The notes: generated by a model from the sequence alone, not told the origin. A stretch of DNA of 64,000 nucleotides from Antedon bifida (GCA_963402885.1 OY727094.1:2482501-2546500); one strand, 5' to 3'. Shown: positions 40,181-52,912, numbered from the stretch's first letter. Made by a program: numbers and translations.

Positions 40181-40919
40181 TTTAATTATTTAGAACTTAT
40201 ATTATATATAATATCATATTTACACAAATCTCCTGGGTTGTAAGTTCCCCTAACCCAAGCAAATGGGAGCATGGAGGTACGTGAATGAATACGTTATTTT
40301 GTACTTCTGTGTTTGGAATACAATTTGGATAACTGTGTGTACCATTAATTATGGAAAAATAGTTGTTATGAAATTACTGGCCTATTTGTATTTTAATTAG
40401 TTACTTTAATTTTATGCTAACAAGGATTAATTTGACCTCAAGTGAGTTAATTTAATTTAAGCATAGATAGTTCAAAATTTGATGCTTATTTTAGCTCAAT
40501 TTAGCTCAATTTAAAGTTATTTTTAGACCATCCCTAAAAGGAAATGGTTTCCTCTGACAGGGCAATAGAATGTTCCAAATGTGTCACGTTTGGAAAATTA
40601 CTTTAAAAAACAGAACAAGACTCAAGATGTATTCCAATGGTTATGAGAAGACTATGATTTTTTACAAGGGATTAAGAAGTTCAAATTTTGTGCTTTGGTT
40701 TTGTAAAGGTATACCTATAACAATAATGGTTAATTCCAAAAGTTGTTAAACACTTCAATCTTAACAAAGTGCGTTTCCTTCTATATATTTGACAACTTAG
40801 AGTTTCATTTTCAAATTAAATATTTATACTTGAATTGGAACAGAAGACTATGTTTGTTAAAAGACTATAGATATTTCAGAAATCTACAATATTTTATTCA
40901 TTGCATTTTATCTCACCAG

Positions 40920-43900
40920 GTTGATGATACCACCCCTGCAACGCCGGTAGAACATTCCACCAGTGACGATTTAACTGAGCGGGTTACTGCCAACATGAGT
41001 CAGACGGACTTGAATACCGCTGGCTGGACGGAGATAAACGAGCTTCTGCAACAAACACAACAAGAAAACATGGCAATGCGACAGCAGTTGGAACTGTTGA
41101 AACAAGAGAACAGGAATTTAAAAGATAAAATAACAGCATTGGATTCATCTATGCAGTACTCAAAAACAGACTATGAAAAAGCAATGTTACTTGCATTAGA
41201 AGGAAGTTCACGATTACACGGAGAAAGTCCGACGTTACCGGCGGAGCAAGATGGCACCACGCTTGAGCGTATGCCGTCAGAAGGTAGTCTTGTAAATGAA
41301 TTGTTCTTACTTCCATTTATGCCATCTTCATCTTCAGATGGTGGATCCATTCTAGCTGATGATCCATCAAATACATCAGATAACAATTGGGATATAGTAA
41401 GTAGTGAAGGAGAAGGGTCAGTAGCTTGCTTGCAAGATCGGATCCTTCAAATGGAGGAGAATCATTATACAGTTAATGAAGAATTACAAGCAACATTACA
41501 AGAACTGACAGACTTACAAGAAAACAATAACTTTCTTTCTTTGGATAATGATAAACTAAATGAAGAAAAAGTTCTTCTTTTTGAACTTTTGTGTCAACAA
41601 ATGGAAAAGCTCCAGCGTTTGGAAAAGTCTATTGAACATTTTAACAATTTTATAAAAGAAAATGAAATAGAATATGATAGTAAATCAACTGGTGATAAAT
41701 CTAAAGGAAAAGATGAAATATATAAACAAGTAACAGAGCTTGTAGAAGCAAATAAAACCAGTGTTGAAGGACAAAAATTTCTAGCAACTTTGATAGACCA
41801 ACGAGACACTAGAAACAATTATGCAAAACTACAGGACAAACTTCTTGAAAATGAGCAAGTTAACGAAGAGTTAATAAATGAAAAAGAAAAATTAGAACGT
41901 GATATTGATCACTTTAATGAATTACTAATAAACGCAGAAGAAAATTTGAACAAGGTAAAAGTACAATTAGTTGATGAAAAGATGAAATCTGCAGATTTGG
42001 TTCAGTTCCAAGATCCAGATGGAACTTTAAATCTAGAAAAACTAATTGAGCATGCTGCCTCAGAAAAAGAACTGATTGAAAACCGATGTATCATGCTTGA
42101 AAAGGAATTGGAAACAAGCAAAGAAGAGACAGAACAGTTACATGAACAATTGGAGAAGTATGAACAAATGTATGAGAACGAAAGACATGAGGAGTTATCC
42201 GCTATGAAAGAAACAATTGATGAACTTGAGTGTGAAAAGCAAGAATTAGAAACAGAGATAATTAATCTAAAAGATGCAATTGAAGAGATGGATGAAGAAT
42301 CAGAACGCCATAAAGCAGACACACAGCTGCATCTTCAAACAATATCAGACCTGAATAAATCTCTGCAGAATGTAAAACAAGAAAAACAGGACTTGAATAG
42401 AAATTTGAACGAGTTGAAAAGAACAAGTACCATGGCAGCCGACGAATGGAAGACATTTCAGAAAGATTTACAATTGGCCGTGGTGATCGCAAATGATTAT
42501 CGCAGTGAGGCTCAAATATCGAATGAGAAGCTTATGAAAGAACGGTTGGAACTTTTCGATAAGATTAACAGTTTAGAGCAAGAAGTTGAGAGACTTAAGA
42601 AAGTACCAAGGCAGCTGCCTGTACCTGTACAAGTTAAAGCACAGCCACCACCAACGGAGAGTGAAATTAGAAAAAGGATGCAGGCATACATGAAGCCTGC
42701 TGATAAAGAATTAGCTCAACTGTGGCACGGAAATGCAGGACGTAAAAACACTCCACCACTGTCTGTAAAATCTCTTGTAAGATCCATTGAAAATGTCTCG
42801 TCCCAGAATGGAACCCATCCTCCGGTTTCTCCATCCCCTCTTACTGAGCCCGATATTCTTGCTCAGACACCATCAAATGGATCTTCCGGTCGATCGTCTC
42901 CAGCATTCTCATCAAGACCGGCTTTAGAAAGACGCAACACAGCTGTCGTCTCCACAAAAACTGAATCAAAGACACCACCACCGTTACTACGTCGAGCCAG
43001 CACACCAGTCATGTCACCAAATGAAACCAGAAAGAGTTTGAGTCCGTCAGCTATATCGCGCACACCGACCACAAGAACAGATGCGAGGCAAGCGATTGGA
43101 GATGTGCTATACAGAAGAGCAGATTTTCCAAACCGGAAGAATTCTACTTCTAATTCTTCACCTACCAATACATCAACTAAAGACAGCAATGGAATTAAGA
43201 CCTCTGCAGTTATATCACAAAGAAGGCAAAAGTAAGTTTCTCAATCCTTTTCTCATTTTTTTTAATATAAAATTATATTATCTTATTCGTTTGGAGTGTT
43301 TTTTCATTTTCACAGATTTCCTTAAGGTTTTTTTCAATATAATACAGTTTCACCAGCCAGATTATAGTTTGTCTATCCTTATGAAATATATTTATCATTC
43401 ATTCATCAAACACTAGACACTTTCATTACAATTATGACAAACGGTAGAAAAGGTGAAAGTTACAAGTGAGGGATTAATTTTTGCACACGTATTGGATGAC
43501 CTAAGGTCATATGTTGCATTAAATTATAACGTGCAGGAAAAATAGTCCCTTTGGATGTAAAGTTGAAAGCATTTAAGATGACTTGCTATTATCTTTTGTT
43601 TCATTCCATCCAAATTTCATTGTAATTATTTGATAAAATACAATATAATTAATAATGTATTTAAAAAGCTTGTTATTCAAAATGAAGTTATTATTTATTG
43701 GTATCCATTTCCATACAGTAATTGTATGCATTTTGACAATGAATGTAAATAATTTATTAAATTGTGAAAATTGCAATAATGATGATTAATTTCTAAGAAG
43801 TGTAATCTTTTAGAGGAAGAGGATTTTACAAGTGAATAAATGATTAAACTCTAATGCAAATTACGCTTAATAGTTCATTCATCTTCAATTTTCATTATAG

Positions 43901-46900
43901 AAGTTTTTACTCATAATCCTTTAGTGAACGGTTAAAGTGACAGTGCTTTTTTATATTAAAATTAAAGAGAAATTTTAAAAATTTTTAAAAGGAACATCTT
44001 TTTTAACAAAAAGAAAATTTTAAAAATGAAATGACTAATAATGTAGGATACTAGATATTGAGTGAAAACAAATTTGCAGAAATTACAAACATAGTTAATG
44101 GTTACAAAATAGATGGTAAATTCCAGTGTTGAATATTGTATTTGTTATTAGTTGTACACAGTACAGTAGAACCCCCTAATTTACACCTATTAAGGGGACA
44201 ATTTCCTATGAAACAAATAAGTGAGCAATATTGTTCTAACACTATCAGTCAACCTCAATTCAGGGTCACTCCTTCTCTTAAGGGGACACTTTGGTTGGTC
44301 CCGAAGGTGTCCCTTAATAATGGTCAGGCCTTGTCTTTTAAGGCGAGCGAGTACGATCACTTAAATTTGGTAAACTTCTACACACCAACATACAAACAGC
44401 ACACTTACAGCACCCCTGAATGTATTGAGGAGTGCAATTTTTAGCACACCTATAATTTTCAAAAGACAAGGCCTGAATGGTGTATTATTTTAAACTAGAT
44501 TTTTTAAATAAGTAATCGTGCCTTTGTCGTTGATTTTTGACAAACTATTCTTGACACTTAACTTAACTACAGTGTCCTAGTTGTCAATCTTGGCGTCATT
44601 GTATCAGTTGTTCATTTCATTGCCCTTGTCCTTCTTCCTTGGTCATTAAAAGATTGTTATTCATAAAAATCATTCACCCACACAAATTTCTACTTTATTC
44701 GCTACGTTTTAATCAATGTGAATTTCCTGTAGAATTCAATAAATTTGGGTTTTTTTTATTCAAAATTGTATTTTTAGAGGTTGTTCGTAGAATTATTTCA
44801 CGACTTACTTACATTTAGTCATCAACAATGCAAACATTAGTACCAATTGTAGGTGTTTAACTTGTAAAAGAATGCAATTCAATGCATTTCATAATTAAGT
44901 TTGTAATTTTAAGGGTTCCCTAGCAGAATAATTAAATTTTATCTTTCATAACTAACTTTAGTGTTTGAGGCTTAGTATGACAAGCTGTATAATGAGTTTA
45001 AATTAAGTTTACCTAAATAGCAGTAATTTAAACTAATTGAGCGCAATGCTAGTAATGAGGACATCTGTGGCCAGTATTAGTTTATGTAATTTCTACCAAT
45101 TAAACAATTGCTGACTAACTTTAATTTACTTATTTATTTATTCAACTTTATTTTACAAGGGCTCTACAGCAGTATAGCTGACTTGAAGAGACCTTAAACA
45201 TACTTTTAAATTAGCCTTTTGAATGTATACTATTTAAACTTTAACTTCTAAACTAACTTTTTACCAGTTAAAAAGTTCTTAAGCTCTGTCTACACTATTA
45301 CACTTTATGTGACAAAAAAATGTGATGTGCCCAAATATGGTGGTGATGTGCCTAAATATAGTAGTGATATGATGTCATCATGTCCATTTATGGGCACATC
45401 ACATTTTTTGTCACATAAAGTTTGATAGTGTAGACAGAGTTTTAAAGGTACTTTGATATTTGTTTTTTGATGGGACTGCGGATTATTTGTTGAAGGGAAA
45501 CCTACAATATTTAGTTACCTTAGCTAAAACTAAATTGAAGATATACAGCGCTATTGACTAAAACTGAAAGCAATGGTTTTAGATGAGGATGTCTGTGACT
45601 AGGTAGACTAGAGCTATCTGTGACATCTTTAAGGAAGATGACTCAAGCTTACCTCATTATCTTTTAGTCTCTTGGATCTTATTTCCTTAAAAAGTATATA
45701 TTAATTTTACCCCAAAGTAAATTTGGGTACAATAATGAAATTAAATAACTGATATCTTGTTAAAAAAATGTTTGTATTAGATAGTGCAAATTGCTATAAA
45801 AGCTAGTTCTGTTCAGAGGTGAAATTTCAAAAAAGTATGTAAAACTACTAGCCAATGGGTTTTTTTATATAAAAACTGTATTATTTAAATAAGAATATTT
45901 ATTGGGTCATAGTTCAAATGTATGCATTATGAAGCAGATTTAAACGCAAACCCTTAATAACTACCATTTTTCTTTGTAAATTTAATGTAATTTTAAGCCT
46001 AAATATTGATATTTTTCTTATATTTTCTAGTGAAGCACCAGAGAAAAAGGACCCATTAACTGCACTTGTACGCCATGAAGGTGGCGGTTCAAAGCGAAAT
46101 GCGCTCCTTCGCTGGTGTCAGAGTAAAACACAGGGATACACGGTTTGTTTTGCATTTTCTTATTGAAATAATAATCATAATTTGTCTAAATAAATATAAA
46201 ATTTGAATTTTTATTAATGTTACCATACCTTTGTTATATTAGATGATACAATGGGAAATGATATAAAGTGATAATGATAATAAAGTTGTGATATTAAATA
46301 TATTCTGACAGATATCTTCTCATTGTAAATAGTTTAGACAATAAACACATTTTGATGTGTAATGACATTGTAATAGATCTGCTGAGCACGTTTTTAAACT
46401 CCTGAGCCTTTCATGGCTAGTTAATGTCATTGTCATTGTCAAATACCTATTCACACATACAAAAATGATACAAAATGTAAAGATTACATTGTTTTCACAA
46501 TACAGCGATATATGCACACACGCATATCTTTCTAATGAGTTTTTTACATGACGATTACATTGCATTACACAAAGTAGCGTCTAATTTGAGTTGTTGAATT
46601 TGGTATGATTCTAGTATAATTTTTAAATGTACAGTAAATTCATATGAAGCTCTGTCTACACTATCAAAGTTTATGTGACAAAAAAATGTGATGTGTCATA
46701 TATGGACATGATGTTGTCATATCACTAGCATATTTGGGCATATCACTACCATATTTGGGTACATCACACTTTTTTTGTCGAATAAGTTTGATAGTGTAGC
46801 TTTAAAGATTTCAAAGAGATTTTTCCACACCAAAACCAGACATAGAGTCTTCTCTTTATTATGCAGGCACCGCCATAAGTCCAATACATTTAATAAAAGT

Positions 46901-48247
46901 TATATTTATCATTTAGTCATTTTTTTTTTTTTTTTTTTTTCAGAATATCGACATAACCAATTTTAGTAGCAGTTGGAATGATGGACTTGGGTTTTGTGCA
47001 TTGATTCACAGCCACATTCCCCATCTTTTACCTTATCATGAATTAAACAGTATTGATAAAGTAAGTTGTTATTTGTCACTTTTTGTTGCTATAATTTTTG
47101 TTTAAAATGCTGTATATAAATATAACTTGCTACTGCTAGCTGTCCGTGACATGAATGTGATTTTAAGATGGTCTAACAATTTCTGAACACATGTTGAGCC
47201 AGACTTCAAAGAAATTGGTCTAAAAACAATAGGAGCGCCCATTGCTCTAGATAGAATGCAAAGACTATTATTATATAAATATACTGACACTACAATAACA
47301 AAAGGTTTATTATTTTTTTTAAAACTTTACTCCTGAAATATAATTATATCCTGGTTCCAATTAAATATAGTCAGGAGAATCATCATGTATTGTATGAGCT
47401 TACTCAAATATATGAGTGAGCCACCTATTTTAGTATAAATCAATATTGTTGGTACATATTGTGTATGCTGCACTCTAGAAGGCGTAGGAGTCTCGGCATG
47501 CGTAGTGAGGCAATGGTGTCCAAGACATTATGGAAACTAACACTAACTATTGGTGTTTACATGAAAACTTATACAAAAGTTCTTTTACAATATATATTTC
47601 ATAAATTGTATGTAAATTATGATACTTTCGAGATGAGTAGGGGATTACCCAGGTGTACTAGTATACACACATCCACTGTCATACTCATCAAGAGGGCCCC
47701 TTGATTGTAAGCACACGCTGTTTAGGGTCAGCCTCTATAAATAAGGTGTAATAATTATCTATTTTTATATATCTTTTAATGTTTATAGCGGAGGAATTTC
47801 ACTGCTGCATTCAAAGCTGCCGAGAGTGTTGGTATACCAAGTATATTAGTAAGTGTATTATTTTAATTTGATATCTGTTCCTTTTCTGATAAAGATAAAC
47901 TTTAGTTCAGATTTTCGTTGCACCTACAATTGACTATGATATAAAATACTTAATAGAGCCAGAAAAATTAAACCTGAACATATAGATTTTAATTTTTTTT
48001 TCATCCATCTTTAAAGAGGGTAAACATTCCAGTTTAGCCCAATGGGTTAACTGATGTTCTGGGGCCATCTTTAATAAAATTAAAATACATTAAATTAATA
48101 AACCTTTAAAAAAATGTGTATAATTGAATTATCTTTATGTAATACTTTTCTGTTTAGGATGTCGAGGACATGGTAAAAATGGAACGACCCGACTGGCAGT
48201 CTGTAATGACGTATATCACATCCATCTACACACATTTTGAAACCTAA
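40920..48247 (+). CDS. SPECC1L: Cytospin (SPECC1/SPECC1L), coiled-coil and CH-domain protein
   Basis: Links actin, microtubules and cell junctions in vertebrates. Exons: 40920-43231, 46031-46142, 46944-47060, 47789-47848, 48158-48247; phases join, giving 896 residues from exon 40920 (human SPECC1L 1117). The 2.3-kb exon holds the central coiled coils with family signatures: QLKQEN-type heptads, [38 protein letters not shown], and [19 protein letters not shown] Ser/Pro-rich stretch follows. The last four exons encode a C-terminal calponin-homology domain: [50 protein letters not shown], and [21 protein letters not shown]. The vertebrate N-terminal ~200 residues have no match in the window. The donor after exon 46031-46142 is unusual (GTTTGT). 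The last exon is tandemly repeated downstream of the stop. Identification is confident; the 5' end is open. Confidence 0.95.
44164..44324. mobile_element. CAGTAGAACC MITE, left part
   Basis: TA then CAGTAGAACC at the left. The right end is missing where the 44325 element begins. Confidence 0.75.
44325..44475. mobile_element. MITE with CAGGCCTTG ends and 6-bp duplication
   Basis: CAGGCCTTGTCTTTT at the left, AAAAGACAAGGCCTG at the right. AATGGT on both sides, exact. Same interior words as the 28537 copy, such as CCCTGAATGTATTGAGGAGTG, here in the opposite orientation. Confidence 0.88.
45282..45441. mobile_element. TWA foldback MITE, copy 10
   Basis: TTA on both sides. SPECC1L intron. Confidence 0.95.
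46648..46801. mobile_element. TWA foldback MITE, copy 11
   Basis: Left flank TGA, right flank TTA. The right end has lost the AGACAG segment. SPECC1L intron. Confidence 0.9.
47600..47745. mobile_element. SINE-body fragment
   Basis: Contains GAGATGAGTAGGGGATTACCC and GTGTACTAGTATACAC, matching the central part of the 22183 SINE, then AGGGCCCCTTGATTG, shared in reverse with 23550. Confidence 0.5.
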
Positions 48248-48535
48248 CATGGAAAATGGAACGACCTGACTAGCAGTCTGTAATGACGTATATCACATCC
48301 ATCTACACACATTTTGAAACCTAACATGGAAAATGGAACAACCTTACTGGCAGTCTGTCATGACGTATATCACATGCATCTACACACATTTTGAAACCTA
48401 ACATGGAAAATGGAACGACCTGACTGGCAGTCTGTAATGACGTATATCACATCTATCTACACACATTTTGAAACCTAATATGGAAAATGGAACGACCTGA
48501 TTGGCAGTCTGTAATGACGTGATTTTGAAATCTAA
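48170..48535 (+). repeat. 77-bp tandem repeat of the SPECC1L terminal coding exon
   Basis: Units begin with GGAACGACC at 48181, 48258, 48335, 48412 and 48489, exactly 77 bp apart; the fifth has an internal deletion. Unit 1 is the real coding end ([21 protein letters not shown], stop at 48245-48247). Units 2-5 lie after the stop, so they are 3' UTR made of former coding sequence. Copies differ at a few positions each. Confidence 0.95.
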
Positions 48536-49642
48536 CATTAACAACAAAAACTTACCGCTACTGGATCCAATCTAACATATTGTGTAACCTTATACTGCAA
48601 AACCTAGATAACATTGTAAACAGGATTATTGTATTAAAGAAGAGGGTATGAAATATATCACATCCGGTAACTGTACACCAAAATGATGATTATGACTGTA
48701 ATAAGACTTTTTAATGAGCATCTCAATTTCATATGTCTATAGAGAAATAATTCGGGTTTTTTTTAATATTCATTGCATGGATATTTGTGTTTACTCATGT
48801 AGCCTATCAAGAGGTCACCCATAACTTGGAATTTATGATTTCTAATACTAATAGTATACACATAGATTCTCAATGGTATACCCAAAGTTTGATCTTGTGC
48901 TCATCTTAACCCATAAATTTGACTGTCCTACAACTGGGCATTTAAGTGACCAGTTTCAGTCTGAGTCAGTTTCACTCTTAGACAAGTTAATTGTCTAAAT
49001 TCAGCAATTTTATTATCTCAAATTAAAATATACTTATAAATGTGCTTCATAAATATTTATAGTTTTAAATATAATGATTAATATTTAGCATTATAAAATT
49101 GTTAAAAAATCTTGAAATTGTAAATGCTTTAACCTTGATTTAGCCAAAAGACCAAAATGGTATTTATCCTTAACTCCCTGTAAGTTAGTTAGTTATACTA
49201 AATATGTTAAAGGCCCTAATGTTAGTGTAATTTATTATTGTCCATCTTGTTTGTGTATGATATATAACTTTCAATTCCTATTCAAGACTATTAAGATAAA
49301 AGTTTGATACAACCCAATCTATACAACTAAAATGTTGTGAGAGTACAGTATGTTGAAGAATTATTAATTTAATTTATATCTATCAAGATAAATCTCAGAT
49401 AAAGTTACTTATGCTATGTTTTTTTTAATGACTCTTCATACAAAGTACTTTTACATTAGGCAATATTACAATTTGTTTTGTGTATGTATTTGTCAAGAAT
49501 AGAATAATAATTTACTAGGTTTGAGAAATTAATATCCCAAGAGCTTTCAAAATTAATTTTTACCAATGCTTTGTTTTTGTTTTCTGAGTGATTAAGAACC
49601 TTCATGATTTTGTGAAGTATGTGCTTAATTGGTAGGCGTGTG

Positions 49643-49831
49643 CAGTGGCATAACCCAGAGGCCTGAGGCCCCTGGTTTAGGAACCCTAAGTCGCTCTCCA
49701 ATGCTGGAGGCCATGCTTTTTTAGCCTTTTCGCCTTCATGATTTAATGCTTCTGGGCACTGCTCAGGGGCCCCTATAAGCTCCAGGGCCCCTGAGTTTAG
49801 TCAGTGAGCGCTCATAGCCTTTACACCACTG
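49643..49831. mobile_element. CAGTGGCGTAA-ended element, second copy
   Basis: CAGTGGCATAA at the left, ACACCACTG at the right. The interior matches the 8454 copy on the opposite strand (GGCCCCTGGTTTAGGA). Confidence 0.65.
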
Positions 49832-50757
49832 TATGTGTATAACACTGATATGAACATGTCGCCATATATTTTTCAATCATAGTTGTCAAAAGTAGGCATC
49901 ATGAATGAATGTTTCAGTTATTTTCACTTTGTTGCTTTTAAAAGACCTTTGTTGTTACAGTATTTTAATATTTCATATGTTTATAAATTATTATTATTAT
50001 TATATAAATTATTAATTACTGATTAAACCAAAATAAACTATACCTGTACCTATCAAAAAAGGTATTTATAAAAGTATTATTGTACATTATTTTACACTGA
50101 ATAGTAAGTAGTCCAATAATTGTTTCTTATTCTCTCAGATTTTCTCTTCTTAACCGTTTAAAAATTGAATTTCTAGTATACCACTGGGCTGTTTCAAGTT
50201 TCCCTATAGTCTATCAAATGTATATAGCAATGTAATATAAACTACTTATTTAATGTTCCCTTAACGTAAGAGCATTAAATAATGTTATTATTAATGCTAT
50301 TCTACTCTTTTAAAATTTAAATATGGATTGTATGCTAAATGCGTAACGTATGAATGCTTGCTGACTGTATGTCGGGGCGACGGTGGCGCAACAATGACGC
50401 ACGCATAAAAAGTATTACAAATTGATCCACCTCACTAATTAGAGGTGAGATACCTTTTATAAAATGCGTTCGCATTGTACTGTTAAATATAAATTAAGTA
50501 CTTACTATAAATCGAATACTATTGTACAACAGGGTTTGTCAAATATGCTTAATATGGTCATTTTGTCTTTTTCATTAATGTTGACATATCCCGTATAAAC
50601 ACAATTATGTTACATCAAATTATTACCTTGGAAATTGTGTTTTTTTTTAAATAAAAACAACAAACTTGCAAAACAGTTACTTTTTTATTATGTTGTTTTC
50701 ATGAACGCAGATTAGGTCTGGATTTATTTTATAACCATATCATTGGTTAATATCTAA

Positions 50758-50842
50758 AGCTCTGTCTACACTATCAAATTTGTGCCCAAATATGGTAGTG
50801 ATATACCCAAGTATGGTAGTGGTATGACATTATCATGTCCAT
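50758..50842. mobile_element. TWA foldback MITE, copy 12 (truncated)
   Basis: Left end and internal repeats only; the right half is missing. Confidence 0.8.
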
Positions 50843-51276
50843 GTACAGGTATGTAGGTGCAGGCATACATAACATGTTGCCCTACCAGCACTCGAAATCA
50901 AATACCTTAATAAATTTATATGATCAGAAACTGCCTGCTAAAATCAAGTAAAGAGTCCTATGTTAAACATTTACACGACCATTTACATTGAAAGCAGTAC
51001 TACTTCAAGAAAACAGAGAAACCTGTGAAGTTTGTATATCAAAATTTGAGATTCTAAGGTAACAGGTAATAAATAGTATGTAAATATGAGGTTGTAAGCA
51101 AAATACAAGGCCGTAGCGAGAGGTTAAAAACAGACGAGGCAAAGATACTTTAAATATAATTATAAATACGACGAGCTGTACTGGGGAATTGGGGTGGGTG
51201 GTGAAAACTTAAAATTTTTGACAAATTTTATTTACTTAATCTGTTTAATTAATAAGTTTAATTTTCGTTTATAGCC

Positions 51277-52101
51277 ATGTCTAAACCGGAGCAAGTACGT
51301 GTAATCGTCTGGTCTACTCCACGTTCTCTCTCCACTGCGTTTTTAAAGAGCATGTCTACGTTTGAGAACGCGGAAATCTTCCAAGAGCCGTTTGTGTCTG
51401 CAGCTCTTTTTGGACCAGACAGGGACAAGAAAACTATTACAGATGAAATGAATGCAGTAGTAGAAAACTTCAGTAGCAGCGAATACACATTTGAAGGCGT
51501 GAAAGCGATGTTAGAGCAGGAATACCCTGATAAAGATGTTGTCTTTTCCAAGGATGGTGGGTTGTTTATTCATGGACACTTTGATAAGATTCCCTCCGGC
51601 TTCAAACACATATTTTTGACAAGAAAACCTAGTAAAGTGTTAGCTTCGACACAAAAAATGATAGATAGCATGAACGGTGAGGCCCATTTGTCCTGTAGAC
51701 CAAACCTGCCCGGGACACCTCACCGTCAGTTATTAGAGACAGCAGAGCATGTGCGGGATAATTTAAACCAAGCGCCGGTGGTCATTGATGCAGACGATCT
51801 TCAGATGAAACCACAAGAAGTCATGCGTGCATATTGTGAACAAGTTGGTTTACCGTTTTCTGAGAAGATGATGACTTGGAAAAAAGGACCTGATCCAAGA
51901 TGGAGACAATCGCCATTTAAGAAGATGACATGTGAGATGACGACAGCAAATCATGGTAAGGCTTTTAATAGTACAGGTTTTGACAAGCACATACCGAGTC
52001 CAGAACCTGCTTTGGAGGAAATGGATGAAGTTACAAGAACCATGGTGATGAAGGCACAACCTTACTATGACAAATTAATGACAATGAAATTGAACATATA
52101 G
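51277..52101 (+). CDS. Sulfotransferase-like P-loop protein, single coding exon
   Basis: 274 residues, MSKPEQVRV... to stop at 52101. The start VRVIVWSTPRSLSTAFLKSM (about residues 7-26) has a 5'-phosphosulfate-binding-loop pattern (STPRSLST). IFLTRKPSKVLAS (about 110-122) resembles the strand and Arg/Ser of the 3'-phosphate-binding segment of PAPS-dependent sulfotransferases. IFQEPF and WKKGPDPRW are typical of the sulfotransferase-family proteins often annotated as branched-chain-aminotransferase-like in marine invertebrates. Substrate is unknown and there is no signal peptide or membrane segment, so it is probably cytosolic. An acceptor-like TTTATAG two bases before the ATG suggests an upstream 5' UTR exon. 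A polyadenylation hexamer follows at 52433. I know of no clear human orthologue. Confidence 0.8.
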   Translation: MSKPEQVRVIVWSTPRSLSTAFLKSMSTFENAEIFQEPFVSAALFGPDRDKKTITDEMNAVVENFSSSEYTFEGVKAMLEQEYPDKDVVFSKDGGLFIHGHFDKIPSGFKHIFLTRKPSKVLASTQKMIDSMNGEAHLSCRPNLPGTPHRQLLETAEHVRDNLNQAPVVIDADDLQMKPQEVMRAYCEQVGLPFSEKMMTWKKGPDPRWRQSPFKKMTCEMTTANHGKAFNSTGFDKHIPSPEPALEEMDEVTRTMVMKAQPYYDKLMTMKLNI

Positions 52102-52432
52102 TGCAATTTGCTGAAGATAAACATGCCTAAAGTTTATGTAGGCCTACAAAAATTTTGAACAGTAAAATATTTACTTATATAGAATTGATTTATACTCAAA
52201 TGATGCATTGAAGTCAACCAGGTTTACTATAGGTCTAGCCTATAATATGACATGCATCATTTATGTATATTTATTTTTATTATACCAACAAATTCTGAAT
52301 TATGAGTGAACAGAGAAAATCACTTAATATACATTTATTGTATTAAAGTACTTCTTTAATTGGGTAATCATAATCTCACTCCATGATTTTAATTTTAATG
52401 TTTAGATGTAATCTTCTAAAATATCATTAATG

Positions 52433-52438
52433 AATAAA
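52433..52438 (+). terminator. Polyadenylation signal, sulfotransferase-like gene
   Basis: AATAAA, 332 bp after the stop codon. It is the first canonical hexamer on this strand that fits as the gene's 3' end. Confidence 0.5.
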
Positions 52439-52811
52439 TACTAATCACAATGAAACACAAATATGTGTGTACGGTGTATTTAATTGAGTTGATTTGACAC
52501 TGATGACAACTAAACAGCAACAAGTTTGACGTGCATGACATTGAACCTCTATATGATGACGCTGCTGACGATTCAAGTCTTACATTAAAAGTAGTTTAGA
52601 TAACACTTACCTTTATAGAGTTCTCGAGTCTGGAACTCCCATTAATGTTAAGACACTTGAAAAGGCATGTGATTATAGTCAATATCATTCCTCATTATCA
52701 TAATCATCCGGTAATTTACCATTGCCCCCTGCCTCATATCATATTTTAAAATTATAATTACCATCGTTTCATTTTCATTCCTGTTGCAATATCGCCGTCT
52801 TCATCTTTCCT

Positions 52812-52912
52812 TACTGGGAACGACTACGACCAGTACAACATCATCGACTTGGCCTAGGCATGGAGGAAAGCTCCATGGCCTAGACCAAAAACTAAGACCG
52901 TTCCCAATGATG
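52812..52912. other. Extended hairpin-forming segment
   Basis: The core GGCCTAGGCATGGAG pairs with CTCCATGGCCTAGACC across a short loop (52851-52886). Outer arms CTGGGAACG and CGTTCCCA, and AACATCAT and ATGATGTT, also pair. It could be a degraded foldback transposon or a small-RNA precursor; neither is shown. Confidence 0.45.

Larger units (their letters stand above)
36250..40919 (+). other. Probable first intron of SPECC1L
   Basis: No coding exon was recognised. It includes a composite SINE (37505-37865), a 49-bp almost loopless palindrome (39546-39594), and a TAA microsatellite with a LINE-like fragment (40043-40180). Most of the rest is AT-rich unique sequence. Confidence 0.5.
43232..46030 (+). 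other. SPECC1L intron
   Basis: This 2.8-kb intron carries a TA-MITE fragment (44164-44324), a 6-bp-TSD MITE (44325-44475), a LINE-like AT-rich tail near 45125-45230, and a TWA MITE (45282-45441). No hidden exon seen. Confidence 0.7.
48248..51276. other. SPECC1L 3' UTR and intergenic region
   Basis: Begins with the 77-bp repeat units. It also contains a CAGTGGCGTAA-type element (49643-49831) and a truncated TWA MITE (50758-50842). No additional coding exon seen. A CAG/AG acceptor (TTTATAG) just before the sulfotransferase ATG suggests that a non-coding first exon of that gene lies here. Confidence 0.55.

Noticed and set aside
42002-43189. Minus-strand Ser-rich frames
   Set aside because: Antisense shadows of the SPECC1L coiled-coil exon.
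52616-52700. Minus-strand exon ending at a GTAAGT donor
   Set aside because: The open frame is short and matches nothing I recognise; no partner exon found.
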